DNA of 64,000 bases from Chromobacterium rhizoryzae (GTDB taxonomy: Bacteria; Pseudomonadota; Gammaproteobacteria; Burkholderiales; Chromobacteriaceae), in NCBI RefSeq assembly GCF_020544465.1, contig NZ_CP066126.1, positions 1,178,001 to 1,242,000 of the forward strand, read 5' to 3'. How positions within the stretch are numbered: the first letter of the stretch is position 1; every line of letters begins with the position of its first letter. The translations under genes were made by a program, and so were the position numbers. This document shows positions 35,504-45,937 of the stretch, piece by piece. The notes under the pieces were generated by a model. It was not told the DNA's origin, did not search any database, and worked only from the letters and a program-made list of their open reading frames with translations.

Positions 35504-35538
35504 GCGTTTGCTTTTAGAAAATAAAAGTCCGCAAACGC
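35504..35538. promoter_or_regulatory. Long inverted repeat between aceA and grpE
   Basis: GCGTTTGC (35504-35511) and GCAAACGC (35531-35538) are perfect inverted repeats. Inside them, TTTTA and TAAAA form a second arm pair around GAAAA. It is either a DNA operator for a dimeric factor or, if transcribed, an RNA hairpin. The TTTGC/GCAAA core is reminiscent of sites for RamB-type regulators of acetate and propionate genes, which is only a resemblance. Confidence 0.4.
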
Positions 35539-35596
35539 ACATCGGGGTTTGGGACGCCTAGGATGACGGTCTGAAGCCGTTCAGTCGTTCTCAGGG

Positions 35597-35622
35597 CTTG
35601 AATTCCGCGACGAAGCCCCTAC
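35597..35622 (+). promoter_or_regulatory. Sigma-32 (heat-shock) promoter of grpE
   Basis: CTTGAA at 35597-35602, a 13-base spacer, then CCCCTAC from 35616. This closely matches the sigma-32 consensus CTTGAA-N11-15-CCCCAT. It lies about 50 bases before the grpE ATG. Confidence 0.8.
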
Positions 35623-35671
35623 CTTGAGTCGGGACTATTCGTACCGCTGAATCCAAATCCGAGGAATCGCC

Positions 35672-36220
35672 ATGCAGGACAAGCAAAACATCGCGGCAGA
35701 CGCCGTGGACAATGACAATATCGACGCGACGGTGGCGGAGCAGGCCGTAGAGCAAGAGCTGAGCGCGGAGCAACGCATCGCCGCGCTGGACGCGGAAGTG
35801 GCCGAACTGAAGGACGCGCTGCTGCGCGCCCGCGCCGATCTGGAAAACCAGCGCCGCCGCGGGCAGGAAGACGTGGCCGCCGCGCACAAATACGCAATCT
35901 CCAAGTTCGCCGGCGAGCTGGTGTCGGTGAAGGACTATCTGGAAATGGCGCTGCTGGACCAGAGCGGCCAGATCGACACCCTGAAGATGGGCGTGGACAT
36001 GACGCTGAAGCAATTGGTGTCCGCCTTCGACAAGGCGCAGATCAAGGACATCGCTCCCCAGGCCGGCGACAAGCTGGACCCGCATCAGCACCAGGCGATG
36101 AGCGCGGAAGAGGCCGACGCCGAACCCAACACCATCGTGCGCGTGATGCAAAAAGGCTACCAGATCTCCGATCGCGTACTGCGTCCGGCCATGGTCGTGG
36201 TCGCCAAGGCAAAAGCATAA
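35672..36220 (+). CDS. grpE: Nucleotide exchange factor GrpE
   Basis: A 182-residue GrpE. Residues about 1-35 are acidic and disordered. A long coiled-coil helix (about 35-90, EQRIAALDAEVAELKDALLRARADLENQRRR) and a four-helix dimer region follow, and the C-terminal beta domain has the family signature around EPNTIVRVMQKGYQISDRVLRPAMVVVAKA. It speeds ADP release from DnaK. It is transcribed from a heat-shock promoter and followed by dnaK with its own promoter-like element. Confidence 0.97.
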   Translation: MQDKQNIAADAVDNDNIDATVAEQAVEQELSAEQRIAALDAEVAELKDALLRARADLENQRRRGQEDVAAAHKYAISKFAGELVSVKDYLEMALLDQSGQIDTLKMGVDMTLKQLVSAFDKAQIKDIAPQAGDKLDPHQHQAMSAEEADAEPNTIVRVMQKGYQISDRVLRPAMVVVAKAKA

Positions 36221-36239
36221 AAAAGGGCGGCGTGCTCCT

Positions 36240-36268
36240 CTTGAAATAATGGGCATAGCCAATACCTA
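36240..36268 (+). promoter_or_regulatory. Putative sigma-32 promoter of dnaK
   Basis: CTTGAAA (36240-36246) is a perfect heat-shock -35 element. About 14 bases later, AATACCTAT is a poor match to the CCCCAT -10 element. It lies about 90 bases before dnaK in the grpE-dnaK gap. Confidence 0.5.
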
Positions 36269-36336
36269 TTGAGACAACAGGCGGTCGCTATCGAACAAAT
36301 GGCCGCTGAAACGAATTGAGATAAAGGAACTTCGAC

Positions 36337-38268
<1,932 letters not shown>

Positions 38269-38293
38269 TCGCCAGCCGATGTCTTGACGCCTG

Positions 38294-38341
38294 ATGACCG
38301 GGCCGGGCCCGCCGGAGTGTTCCGCGGCCCGGACCGGTCAT
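38294..38341 (+). promoter_or_regulatory. Large hairpin between dnaK and dnaJ
   Basis: ATGACCGG (38294-38301) pairs with CCGGTCAT (38334-38341) and CCGGGCC (38303-38309) with GGCCCGG (38326-38332), giving about 15 pairs with one G-A mismatch. No T run follows, so it is more likely a processing or attenuation element that sets dnaJ levels below dnaK than a full terminator. Confidence 0.55.
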
Positions 38342-38411
38342 TGGCGTATGGTGGCCGGCCGCGCTAGGGGGCTTGCTTCCCGAGCCGACTGAATTTGAGA
38401 GAGACAGGAAC

Positions 38412-39539
38412 ATGTCCAAGAAAGATTACTACGATGTGTTGGGCGTCAACCGCGACGCCTCCGACGACGACATCAAAAAGGCTTACCGCAAGCTGGCGAT
38501 GAAGTATCACCCGGACCGTAATCCGGACAGCAAGGAAGCGGAAGAGAAGTTCAAAGAGGTCAAGGAAGCCTACGAGATTCTGTCCGACAGCCAGAAGCGA
38601 GGCGCTTACGACCAGTTCGGCCATGCCGGCGTGGATCCGCAGGCTGGCGCCGGCGGCGGCGCGGGCTTTGGCGGTTTCGGCGACTTCGCTGACATTTTCA
38701 GTGATATCTTCGGCGGCGGCCGCTCCGGCGGCGGCGGAGGCGGGCGTTCCAACGTCTATCGCGGCGCGGACCTGCGCTACAACATGGAAATCTCGCTGGA
38801 AGAGGCGGCCCGCGGCTGCGAGAAGCAGATCCGCATCCCTTCGCACGAAGAATGCGAAGTCTGCCACGGCAGCGGCGCCAAGCCCGGCACCCAGCCCAAG
38901 ACCTGCTCCACCTGCGGCGGCCACGGCCAGGTGAGGATGAGCCAGGGCTTCTTCTCCATTCAGCAGACTTGCCCCACCTGCCACGGCACCGGCAAGCAGA
39001 TTACCGATCCCTGCACCAGCTGCCACGGCGCGGGCCAGAAAAAGACCAACAAAACGCTGAACGTGAAGATTCCGCCCGGCGTGGACGAGGGCGACCGCAT
39101 CCGTCTGTCCGGCGAAGGCGAGCCGGGCCAGAACGGCGGACCGTCCGGCGACCTTTACGTGGTCACCCACATCAAGCCGCACGCGGTGTTCCAGCGCGAC
39201 GGCATGGACCTGCATTGCGAGATGCCGATCTCCTTCTCCACCGCGGCGCTGGGCGGCGAAGTGGAAATCCCGACGCTGGACGGCATGGCCAAGGTCAAGA
39301 TCGCGGGGGAAACCCAGAGCGGACGCGTCTACCGCTTGCGCGGCAAGGGCGTGAAAGCGGTGCGCGGCACCGATTACGGCGATCTGCATTGCCATGTGGT
39401 GGTGGAAACTCCGGTCAAGCTGACCGAACGTCAGAAAGAGCTGCTGCGCGAATTCGACGCCATCAGCCAGGGCGACGTGGCCACTCACAATCCGCGCTCC
39501 AAGTCCTTCATGGACAAGTTGAAGGATTTCTTCGGTTAA
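38412..39539 (+). CDS. dnaJ: Co-chaperone DnaJ (Hsp40)
   Basis: A 375-residue class A J-protein. The J domain (1-70) has the HPD motif in [10 protein letters not shown] Gly/Phe-rich region (about 75-130) precedes the zinc domain with four C-x2-C-x-G-x-G repeats: [25 protein letters not shown] and CTSCHGAG. C-terminal substrate-binding domains complete it. It stimulates DnaK ATPase and delivers clients. ATG 38412 has GACAGGAA just upstream. Confidence 0.99.
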   Translation: MSKKDYYDVLGVNRDASDDDIKKAYRKLAMKYHPDRNPDSKEAEEKFKEVKEAYEILSDSQKRGAYDQFGHAGVDPQAGAGGGAGFGGFGDFADIFSDIFGGGRSGGGGGGRSNVYRGADLRYNMEISLEEAARGCEKQIRIPSHEECEVCHGSGAKPGTQPKTCSTCGGHGQVRMSQGFFSIQQTCPTCHGTGKQITDPCTSCHGAGQKKTNKTLNVKIPPGVDEGDRIRLSGEGEPGQNGGPSGDLYVVTHIKPHAVFQRDGMDLHCEMPISFSTAALGGEVEIPTLDGMAKVKIAGETQSGRVYRLRGKGVKAVRGTDYGDLHCHVVVETPVKLTERQKELLREFDAISQGDVATHNPRSKSFMDKLKDFFG

Positions 39540-39578
39540 GACGTCTCTCAGCGGCCCTCGCGGTCGCGTGACGACAAA

Positions 39579-39607
39579 ACGGCAAGCGCGCGCTTGCCGT
39601 TTTTTTG
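39579..39607 (+). terminator. Rho-independent terminator of the grpE-dnaK-dnaJ cluster
   Basis: ACGGCAAGCG pairs with CGCTTGCCGT around two or four bases, followed by seven T. Confidence 0.92.
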
Positions 39608-39689
39608 TTGGAACATAAATATTTTTGGTGGTCAACTATTTTTGAGTAACTTGTTGTAATGAGCGATTTTTTAAAATGAATTATCTGGA

Positions 39690-39743
39690 GGGTTCCGGTA
39701 TCCGGCCTTATCTTGGTGGGGCTCCGGAACCCCGCTCCGGAGC
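39690..39743 (+). promoter_or_regulatory. Leader with mutually exclusive hairpins before the AGCS symporter
   Basis: Three alternative stems share bases: GGGTTCCGG (39690-39698) with CCGGAACCC (39724-39732); GGGG (39718-39721) with CCCC (39730-39733); and GCTCCGGA (39721-39728) with TCCGGAGC (39736-39743). They cannot all form at once, as in attenuators or riboswitches. No T run follows. A glycine riboswitch was looked for and not seen. Confidence 0.4.
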
Positions 39744-39814
39744 GAAAACATAAAAATTATCCGGGCCACCCTGCATCAGCGCGGTGAGCTTGGCTTCGCT
39801 CAAAGGAGAATGTC

Positions 39815-41326
39815 ATGGAAGATTTGGTCAACGCCGTCAACGGCGTCATCTGGAGCCCGGCGCTGATTTACCTGTGTCTGGGCGTGGGTCTTTACTTGTC
39901 CGTGCGCACGCGTTTCCTGCAATTGCGCCACTTCCGGGAAATGCTGCGCCTGATGTTCAATACCGAGAGCAGCGCCAGCGGCGTGTCCTCGTTCCAGGCG
40001 CTGGCGATGACGCTGGCCGGCCGCGTCGGCACCGGCAATATCGCCGGCGTCGCCACCGCGATCACTTTCGGCGGCCCGGGCGCTATCTTCTGGATGTGGA
40101 TGGTGGCCTTCCTCGGCGCCAGTTCGGCCTTCGTCGAATCGACGCTGGGCCAGGTCTACAAGGAAAAGATCGACGGCCAGTATCGCGGCGGCCCGGCTTT
40201 CTACATCGAGAAGGGTCTGGGCTTGAAGTGGTACGCCTGGCTGTTCGCCATCACCACCATCGTCGCCACCGGCGTATTGTTGCCGGGTGTGCAGGCCAAT
40301 TCCATCGCCGCCTCGCTGAACACCGCCTTCGGCATCGCGCCCACCGTCACCGCGGCGGTGCTGGCCATCATTCTGGGCTTTATCATCTTCGGCGGGGTCA
40401 AGCGCATCGCGCTGTTCGCCGGCGCGGTGGTGCCCTTCATGGCCTTGGGCTACATCATCGTGGCCTGCGTGATCATCGCCTTGAACATCGAGCAGCTGCC
40501 TGGCGTGATGGCGCTGGTGCTGAAAAGCGCGTTTGGCATGGAGGCCGGTTTCGGCGCCATTCTCGGCCTGGCCATCCAGTGGGGGGTGAAGCGCGGCGTG
40601 TATTCCAATGAAGCCGGCCAGGGCACCGGCCCGCACGCCTCCAGCGCCGCGGCGGTGTCGCATCCGGCCAAACAGGGCCTGGTGCAGGCCTTTTCGGTCT
40701 ATATCGACACCTTGTTCGTTTGCTCCGCCACCGCCTTCATGCTGCTGATCACCGGCCAATACAATGTGCAGGGTCCGGAAGGCCAGGCCATGTACACCGG
40801 CATCGCCGGCGTGGCGGCGGGGCCGGGTTATGTGCAGATCGCGATGGAAAGCATCATGCCGGGCTTCGGTTCCATCTTCGTGGCGCTGGCGCTGTTCTTT
40901 TTCGCCTTCACCACCATCGTCGCCTACTACTACATCGCCGAAACCAATATCGCCTACATCAACCGCAAGATTCAGCTGCCCTGGCTGAGCTTTGTGTTGA
41001 AGATCGCCTTGATGGCGGCAACGGTGTACGGCACGGTCAAGACCGCGGATCTGGCCTGGGGTCTGGGCGATATCGGCGTCGGCCTGATGGCCTGGCTCAA
41101 CATCATCGCCATCGTCTTGATGCAAAAACCGGCGCTGGCCTGCCTGCGGGACTATGAGGTGCAGAAAGCGCGCGGCCTGGACCCGGTGTTCCATCCGGAA
41201 GCGCTGGGCATCGTCAACGCCGCCTACTGGGAAGGACGGCGCGCGGAGGACAATCTGGCCGCGGAATTGGCGGCGCAGGCCGGCAAGGCCGCGGAGGAAG
41301 GCGAGCTGGCGCCGCGCAAGCGCTGA
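39815..41326 (+). CDS. Sodium:alanine/glycine symporter (AGCS family)
   Basis: A 503-residue transporter with about 11 membrane segments. Family hallmarks include GRVGTGNIAGVATAITFGGPGAIFWMW in the first half and the signature WGVKRGVYSNEAGQGTGPHASS in the second. It imports alanine or glycine with sodium across the inner membrane. The ATG has AAAGGAGA upstream. Its 5' region of about 200 bases can form alternative hairpins. The C-terminal tail is charged and cytoplasmic. Confidence 0.95.
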   Translation: MEDLVNAVNGVIWSPALIYLCLGVGLYLSVRTRFLQLRHFREMLRLMFNTESSASGVSSFQALAMTLAGRVGTGNIAGVATAITFGGPGAIFWMWMVAFLGASSAFVESTLGQVYKEKIDGQYRGGPAFYIEKGLGLKWYAWLFAITTIVATGVLLPGVQANSIAASLNTAFGIAPTVTAAVLAIILGFIIFGGVKRIALFAGAVVPFMALGYIIVACVIIALNIEQLPGVMALVLKSAFGMEAGFGAILGLAIQWGVKRGVYSNEAGQGTGPHASSAAAVSHPAKQGLVQAFSVYIDTLFVCSATAFMLLITGQYNVQGPEGQAMYTGIAGVAAGPGYVQIAMESIMPGFGSIFVALALFFFAFTTIVAYYYIAETNIAYINRKIQLPWLSFVLKIALMAATVYGTVKTADLAWGLGDIGVGLMAWLNIIAIVLMQKPALACLRDYEVQKARGLDPVFHPEALGIVNAAYWEGRRAEDNLAAELAAQAGKAAEEGELAPRKR

Positions 41327-42484
<1,158 letters not shown>

Positions 42485-42505
42485 GCGCAGGCGGACAAGC
42501 CATCG

Positions 42506-42531
42506 CGCCCCGGCTCAGGCCGGGGCGTTTT
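42506..42531 (+). terminator. Rho-independent terminator of hemB
   Basis: CGCCCCGGC pairs perfectly with GCCGGGGCG around a four-base loop, followed by TTTT. Confidence 0.9.
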
Positions 42532-42545
42532 GCATGGGAGCGGAC

Positions 42546-42737
42546 ATGGATTTGATGCATTCCACCCTGTTCTGGATTCTCATCGCCGCCGCGCCGGCGG
42601 CGACGGCGCTGGGCATCCTGATCCGGCTGTCCCGGCGCGAGCCGCCGCCGGATCTGCCGCCCGGGGTCAAGCCCTTGGGCTGGGACGATGAAGACGAGGA
42701 AGACGACGATAAGGCGCCGCCGGCGGCGGGCGGCTAG
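42546..42737 (+). CDS. Small membrane protein with acidic tail
   Basis: A 63-residue protein: one membrane segment (about residues 4-24, MHSTLFWILIAAAPAATALG), a Pro-rich stretch, and a strongly acidic C-terminus (DDEDEEDDDK). An in-frame ATG at 42534 would add four residues; GGGAG precedes 42546. It lies behind the hemB terminator and overlaps the convergent gene's stop by four bases. The function is unknown. Confidence 0.55.
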   Translation: MDLMHSTLFWILIAAAPAATALGILIRLSRREPPPDLPPGVKPLGWDDEDEEDDDKAPPAAGG

Positions 42738-43513
42738 TCGAAGCGCCAACTGGCCATGGACAGATTGCCCATGCGCCAGTCGTCGTGCAGCTTGAGCGCG
42801 GGCGCGCCCGGCGTGCCGGCGCCCAGCGCCACCCACAGCGGGGCGATGTGTTCGTCGCTGGGATGGTTGTGGCGCGGATAGGGCGCTTGCTGCAGCCAGT
42901 CGGCCAGCGTGTCCCGGGCGTCGTTCAGCAACTGCTGGTCCAGCCAATCGCGGAAGGCCAGCGCCCACGGCGCCGGCGCCGAGCCTTCCGGGGCCAGCGC
43001 GCGCAGATTATGGGTGTAGCTGCCGGAGGCGATGATCAGGACGCCTTCGTCGCGCAGCGGGCGCAGCGCCTCGCCTATGCGCATCAGTTCAGCGGCCGGC
43101 GCCTGATGCGGCAGCGACAGATTGACGATGGGGATGTCCGCCTGCGGGTACATCAGCATCAGCGGCGTCCAGGCACCGTGATCCAGTCCGCGTTGTTCGG
43201 TGCTCTGCGCCGGCAGTCCGGCGGCGGCGAACAATTCGTGCAGGCGCGCGCAGAGCTGCGCATCGGTGCGGGCCGGGTAATTCAACTGGTACAGGGCCTC
43301 GGGAAAGCCGTAGAAGTCGTGGATGGTTTCCGGATTTGGCTTGTGGTTGACCACCAGTCCGCGGGTTTCCCAGTGCGCGGAAACGATGACGATGGCGCGC
43401 GGGCGCGGCAACTCCGTTCCCAGCTGGGCGATGAAATGGCGGCTTGGGCTGTCTTCCAGCACCAGGGTGGGGGCGCCGTGCGAGATGAACAGCGCAGGTA
43501 GGCGAGCAGTCAT
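42734..43513 (-). CDS. LigB-type extradiol dioxygenase (DODA/YgiD-like)
   Basis: A 259-residue enzyme of the class III extradiol ring-cleavage family. Likely metal-binding or active-site residues are in FISHGAPT, SAHWET, GLDHGAWTPL and HNHPSDEHI. Relatives include plant DOPA dioxygenase and E. coli YgiD. The substrate is probably a catechol but is not identifiable here. ATG 43513 was chosen; an ATG five codons upstream is possible. The upstream region has a good inverted repeat. Confidence 0.88.
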   Translation of the reverse strand: MTARLPALFISHGAPTLVLEDSPSRHFIAQLGTELPRPRAIVIVSAHWETRGLVVNHKPNPETIHDFYGFPEALYQLNYPARTDAQLCARLHELFAAAGLPAQSTEQRGLDHGAWTPLMLMYPQADIPIVNLSLPHQAPAAELMRIGEALRPLRDEGVLIIASGSYTHNLRALAPEGSAPAPWALAFRDWLDQQLLNDARDTLADWLQQAPYPRHNHPSDEHIAPLWVALGAGTPGAPALKLHDDWRMGNLSMASWRFD

Positions 43514-43590
43514 GGCTGAAGCTTTCATTCAAGAGATGGCTTCAGCTTAAGCCACGGCGATTCTCTGATAAACCGCAGTTTATTGGCTTT

Positions 43591-43613
43591 ATTGTTTACT
43601 TGTTGGAAACAAT
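43591..43613. promoter_or_regulatory. Inverted repeat ATTGTTT-N9-AAACAAT upstream of the dioxygenase gene
   Basis: Seven-base perfect arms with a nine-base spacer, about 80-100 bases before the minus-strand dioxygenase start in an AT-rich stretch. It is a plausible binding site for a LysR- or TetR-type regulator; none is encoded nearby. Confidence 0.4.
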
Positions 43614-43660
43614 TTGGCGATGCGGCGGCTCGTCTTGCAAAGGGACGGCCTACTCCGGTT

Positions 43661-43801
43661 TTAACTCAATCCGCCAAGCAGGATGGCACAGCCGGCAATG
43701 AAGATGAGGACGCCCATGATGCGCCGCCAGTTGCGCTTGCTCTGCCTGTCGCTCAATGGCTGCCGTTTCAACCTTCTCAGCTGTTGTCGATACATGGTCA
43801 T
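43661..43801 (-). CDS. 46-residue single-pass membrane peptide behind a Fur box
   Basis: ATG at 43801 reads MTMYRQQLRRLKRQPLSD..., a basic N-terminal half followed by one hydrophobic segment (MGVLIFIAGCAILLGGLS) ending at TAA. AGGAG lies six bases before the ATG, and a strong Fur box lies about 16 bases before the ATG. The basic-in, hydrophobic-out shape suggests an inner-membrane peptide with its N-terminus in the cytoplasm. It does not look like HemP/HmuP. Repression by iron is predicted from the Fur box; the function is unknown. Confidence 0.6.
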   Translation of the reverse strand: MTMYRQQLRRLKRQPLSDRQSKRNWRRIMGVLIFIAGCAILLGGLS

Positions 43802-43816
43802 TTGACGCTCCTATAT

Positions 43817-43835
43817 TTGAATGATAATCATTATT
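43817..43835. promoter_or_regulatory. Fur box
   Basis: ATGATAATCATTAT (43821-43834) is a perfect core of the 19-base Fur consensus; 15 of 19 positions match. It sits directly upstream of the 46-residue peptide on the minus strand, where Fur-iron would block its promoter. Confidence 0.8.
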
Positions 43836-43982
43836 GTTTGAATGTCAAAATAAACGCTCGCGCAGGAGCGGCCGCTGTGGCGGAAGGCTTGAAACGGGGG
43901 CGTTGAAGCCGTGGGCCGGAGCGGAGGGGAAAGGCGGAATCCTTCGCTCCGTAAGGCGGTATCAGGGCTTTGTTGGCCGCTC

Positions 43983-44048
43983 TTATTGCAGCCAGGCGAA
44001 GCCGGCCCATACTTCCAGCCAGAGCGCTTGCCAGTCGAATGTTTTCAT
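43983..44048 (-). CDS. 21-residue Trp-rich peptide
   Basis: ATG at 44048 encodes MKTFDWQALWLEVWAGFAWL plus a final Gln before TAA. AAGGGAG lies six bases upstream, and a promoter with 17-base spacing lies 28-56 bases before the ATG. Four of 21 residues are Trp, spaced to give an amphipathic helix. It could be a regulatory leader peptide or a membrane-active small protein. It is not recognised, and without comparative data its reality rests on the promoter, ribosome binding site and composition. Confidence 0.45.
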   Translation of the reverse strand: MKTFDWQALWLEVWAGFAWLQ

Positions 44049-44075
44049 TGCGATCTCCCTTGCTAAGGTATGTGG

Positions 44076-44104
44076 AGTATCGCTCAAAGCTTTGTATTTG
44101 TTAA
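44076..44104 (-). promoter_or_regulatory. Putative sigma-70 promoter of the Trp-rich peptide
   Basis: On the minus strand, TTAACA (44104-44099) and GATACT (44081-44076) are separated by 17 bases; five and four of six positions match consensus. Confidence 0.45.
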
Positions 44105-44169
44105 ATTGATTGTTTTTGCTTGATGCTTAGCTAATTGCTATGATGCTTGCGAACGGAGCGATGAAGAGC

Positions 44170-44202
44170 CGCCCCCGCAAGCGTGAAGCGCTTGCGGGGG
44201 CG
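44170..44202. repeat. Very stable 14-bp hairpin downstream of rdgC
   Basis: CGCCCCCGCAAGCG pairs perfectly with CGCTTGCGGGGGCG around TGAAG. It is followed by a second small hairpin, GGCTC/GAGCC (44207-44219). No T run lies on either side. It may protect the 3' end of the rdgC transcript or be part of the structured repeat next to it. Confidence 0.6.
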
Positions 44203-44226
44203 GGAAGGCTCGGCGAGCCGGTCCAA

Positions 44227-44353
44227 GTCTCGCTCGTCAGAGCGAGACAAGGCCTTGCGGTCAAAGAGTTGGGCGGAGCACGCTGCATGCGAGCATGTCG
44301 CACTCGCCGTGCTTCGCCTCGGCGCGCGCGGCGAGCATCGAACCCTCTCTTAG
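44227..44353 (-). repeat. Structured dispersed repeat, copy B
   Basis: Read on the minus strand, this stretch starts CTAAGA, contains GAGGCG then GCACGGCGAGT, ATGCTC, CGTG and CTCCGC, and ends in GCCTTGTCTCGC with a hairpin GTCTCGCTC/GAGCGAGAC (44227-44248). The same words in the same order occur in copy A at 56081-56225. The CTAAGA start includes the rdgC stop codon. I judge both to be divergent members of one repeat family. Confidence 0.5.
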
Positions 44354-45333
44354 TCCCAGGGCACTTCCGCCGAGTTTTCGTCGACGACGGCGGGCTGCTT
44401 GTCCTGCGCCGGGGCGACAGCCGCCGGGCTGGGCGCTTCTTCCAGGCCGCCCAGCGCGGCGACCAGCGCGTCCACCAGTTCGCCCAGTTCTTCGCTCATC
44501 AAGGTGAAAGTGGCTTCGAACAGGCTTTCACGGTCATCGCCGGCCTGGCTGGCTTCGTCTTGCAGCAGGTCCAGGAACTGCAGCCGCTTCAGCTGCAGCA
44601 TATCGGTCAGCTGGAAGCGGATCTTTTCCTGCCAGATCAGGCCAACCCGGGTCACTTGCTTGCCGGTGGCGATGTGCTGGCGGATCTCGTCCGCGGTCAG
44701 GTCGATGCGCGCGCAGCGTACCACCGCGCCGTTTTCGCCGCTGTCCTTGAGCTCGCAATCGGAATCCAGCTCAAAGCCGGCTGGCGCCTCGCCTGCCGCC
44801 AGCCAGTCCGTCATCGCGGTGTGCGGGGCGATCTTGGTGCGCGGCAGCGCGGCGGGGAAGGGCGGCAGCGCTTCGCGCAGCTTGGAGACCAGCGCTTCCG
44901 CCTTGCTGGCGGCTGCCGAGTCCACCATCAGCCAACCGCGGCGGGTGTCCAGATAGGCGCTCATCCGGCTGCTGCGCACGAAGGCGCGCGGGAGCAGGTC
45001 GTCGGTGATCTGCTCTTTCAGGGCCAGCTTTTCCTTGCGGCCCACCTTGCGCAACTCCTTGTCTTCGATCTCGGCGACTTTCAAATCGACGAAGTCGCGG
45101 ATCACCGAGGAGGGCAGCACTTTGTCCTCGCGGCGCAAAGACACCATCTGGCAGCCGCGCACGGCGTAGACCGGCGCCTCCAGGTGGCCGGCGGCGGGCA
45201 CCCAGCCCTCGCTGAACCAGTCCAGTCCCATGCAATGCTGGAATGGACGCTTTTCCAGCGCGGCGGAAAGCTGTTCGTTGTTAGGGGCGTCGTCTTGATT
45301 CAAACGGTAAAAAGATAGTTGCCTAAACCACAT
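44350..45333 (-). CDS. rdgC: Recombination-associated protein RdgC
   Basis: A 327-residue RdgC, starting MWFRQLSFYRLN as usual, with FSEGWVPAAGH, VYAVRGCQMVSLRREDKVLPSSVI and VGRKEKLALKEQ conserved. It forms a ring dimer on DNA that modulates RecA; in Neisseria it affects pilin variation. The C-terminus has an extra Pro/Ala-rich tail of about 25 residues (APSPAAVAPAQ...). The frame is open 26 codons upstream but lacks family similarity there. Its stop lies at the edge of a repeat. Confidence 0.95.
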   Translation of the reverse strand: MWFRQLSFYRLNQDDAPNNEQLSAALEKRPFQHCMGLDWFSEGWVPAAGHLEAPVYAVRGCQMVSLRREDKVLPSSVIRDFVDLKVAEIEDKELRKVGRKEKLALKEQITDDLLPRAFVRSSRMSAYLDTRRGWLMVDSAAASKAEALVSKLREALPPFPAALPRTKIAPHTAMTDWLAAGEAPAGFELDSDCELKDSGENGAVVRCARIDLTADEIRQHIATGKQVTRVGLIWQEKIRFQLTDMLQLKRLQFLDLLQDEASQAGDDRESLFEATFTLMSEELGELVDALVAALGGLEEAPSPAAVAPAQDKQPAVVDENSAEVPWD

Positions 45334-45427
45334 ATTTGTTCCATAATGCGCGTCCTCTGATGCCACAGATTGTACCGCAGCCAAGACAGCAGCGGGGTGG
45401 TTTTCGGACAAGCTTGAAGATGGTCGT

Positions 45428-45504
45428 CGGAGTGTAGCTTAGCCTGGTAGAGCGCTACGTTCGGGACGTAGAGGCCGGAGGTTCGAATCCTCTCACTCCG
45501 ACCA
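45428..45504 (+). tRNA. tRNA-Pro (anticodon CGG), copy 1
   Basis: A 77-base cloverleaf with encoded CCA. The acceptor stem CGGAGTG pairs with CACTCCG, the anticodon loop is TTCGGGA giving CGG, and the T arm contains GGTTCGAATCC. It is identical to the copy 81 bases downstream. Confidence 0.97.
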
Positions 45505-45585
45505 GTCAATTAGAAAAAGCTTGTCAGAAAGCATCGGATGTAGTAAATTTCTGCTCCTCGGCGCTTGGCGCTGAAGGCAGTAAAA

Positions 45586-45662
45586 CGGAGTGTAGCTTAG
45601 CCTGGTAGAGCGCTACGTTCGGGACGTAGAGGCCGGAGGTTCGAATCCTCTCACTCCGACCA
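45586..45662 (+). tRNA. tRNA-Pro (anticodon CGG), copy 2
   Basis: It is identical in all 77 bases to copy 1, including the CCA end. A strong terminator follows at once, so the two are probably one transcript. Confidence 0.97.
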
Positions 45663-45669
45663 GATTCAA

Positions 45670-45705
45670 AACCCTGAATTCAAGTATTTGAATTCAGGGT
45701 TTTTG
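45670..45705 (+). terminator. Rho-independent terminator after the tRNA-Pro pair
   Basis: AACCCTGAATTCAA (45670-45683) pairs perfectly with TTGAATTCAGGGTT (45688-45701), followed by more T. Confidence 0.93.
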
Positions 45706-45815
45706 CATTGGGGGCTTAAAGAATCAAGCCGGTTATTTGGAAATGGCCGACGCCCCTTTTCAAATCGCAGGAAACTGTTTATTATTACGCGCTCTGCTTC
45801 AGGGCGGAGTGATGT

Positions 45816-45891
45816 GCCGGTATAGCTCAGTTGGTAGAGCAGCGCATTCGTAATGCGAAGGTCGGGGGTTCGACTCCTCTTACCGGCACCA
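45816..45891 (+). tRNA. tRNA-Thr (anticodon CGT)
   Basis: A 76-base cloverleaf with encoded CCA. The acceptor stem GCCGGTA pairs with TACCGGC, the D arm has AGCTCAGTTGGTAGAGC, and the anticodon loop TTCGTAA gives CGT. It strongly resembles E. coli thrW. Confidence 0.97.
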
Positions 45892-45916
45892 CAATCCCGC
45901 TTTAGAACAGCAATCA

Positions 45917-45937
45917 GCCCGCCATGCGGGCTTTTTT
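45917..45937 (+). terminator. Rho-independent terminator after tRNA-Thr
   Basis: GCCCGC pairs with GCGGGC around CAT, followed by six T. Confidence 0.9.

Noticed and set aside
39608..39814. Glycine riboswitch before the AGCS symporter
   Set aside because: No tandem GGAGAG-type aptamer pattern could be found; only competing hairpins are visible.
43583..43906. 107-codon plus-strand ORF in the dioxygenase-rdgC gap
   Set aside because: It runs across the Fur box and the better-supported minus-strand peptide, and its composition is not protein-like.
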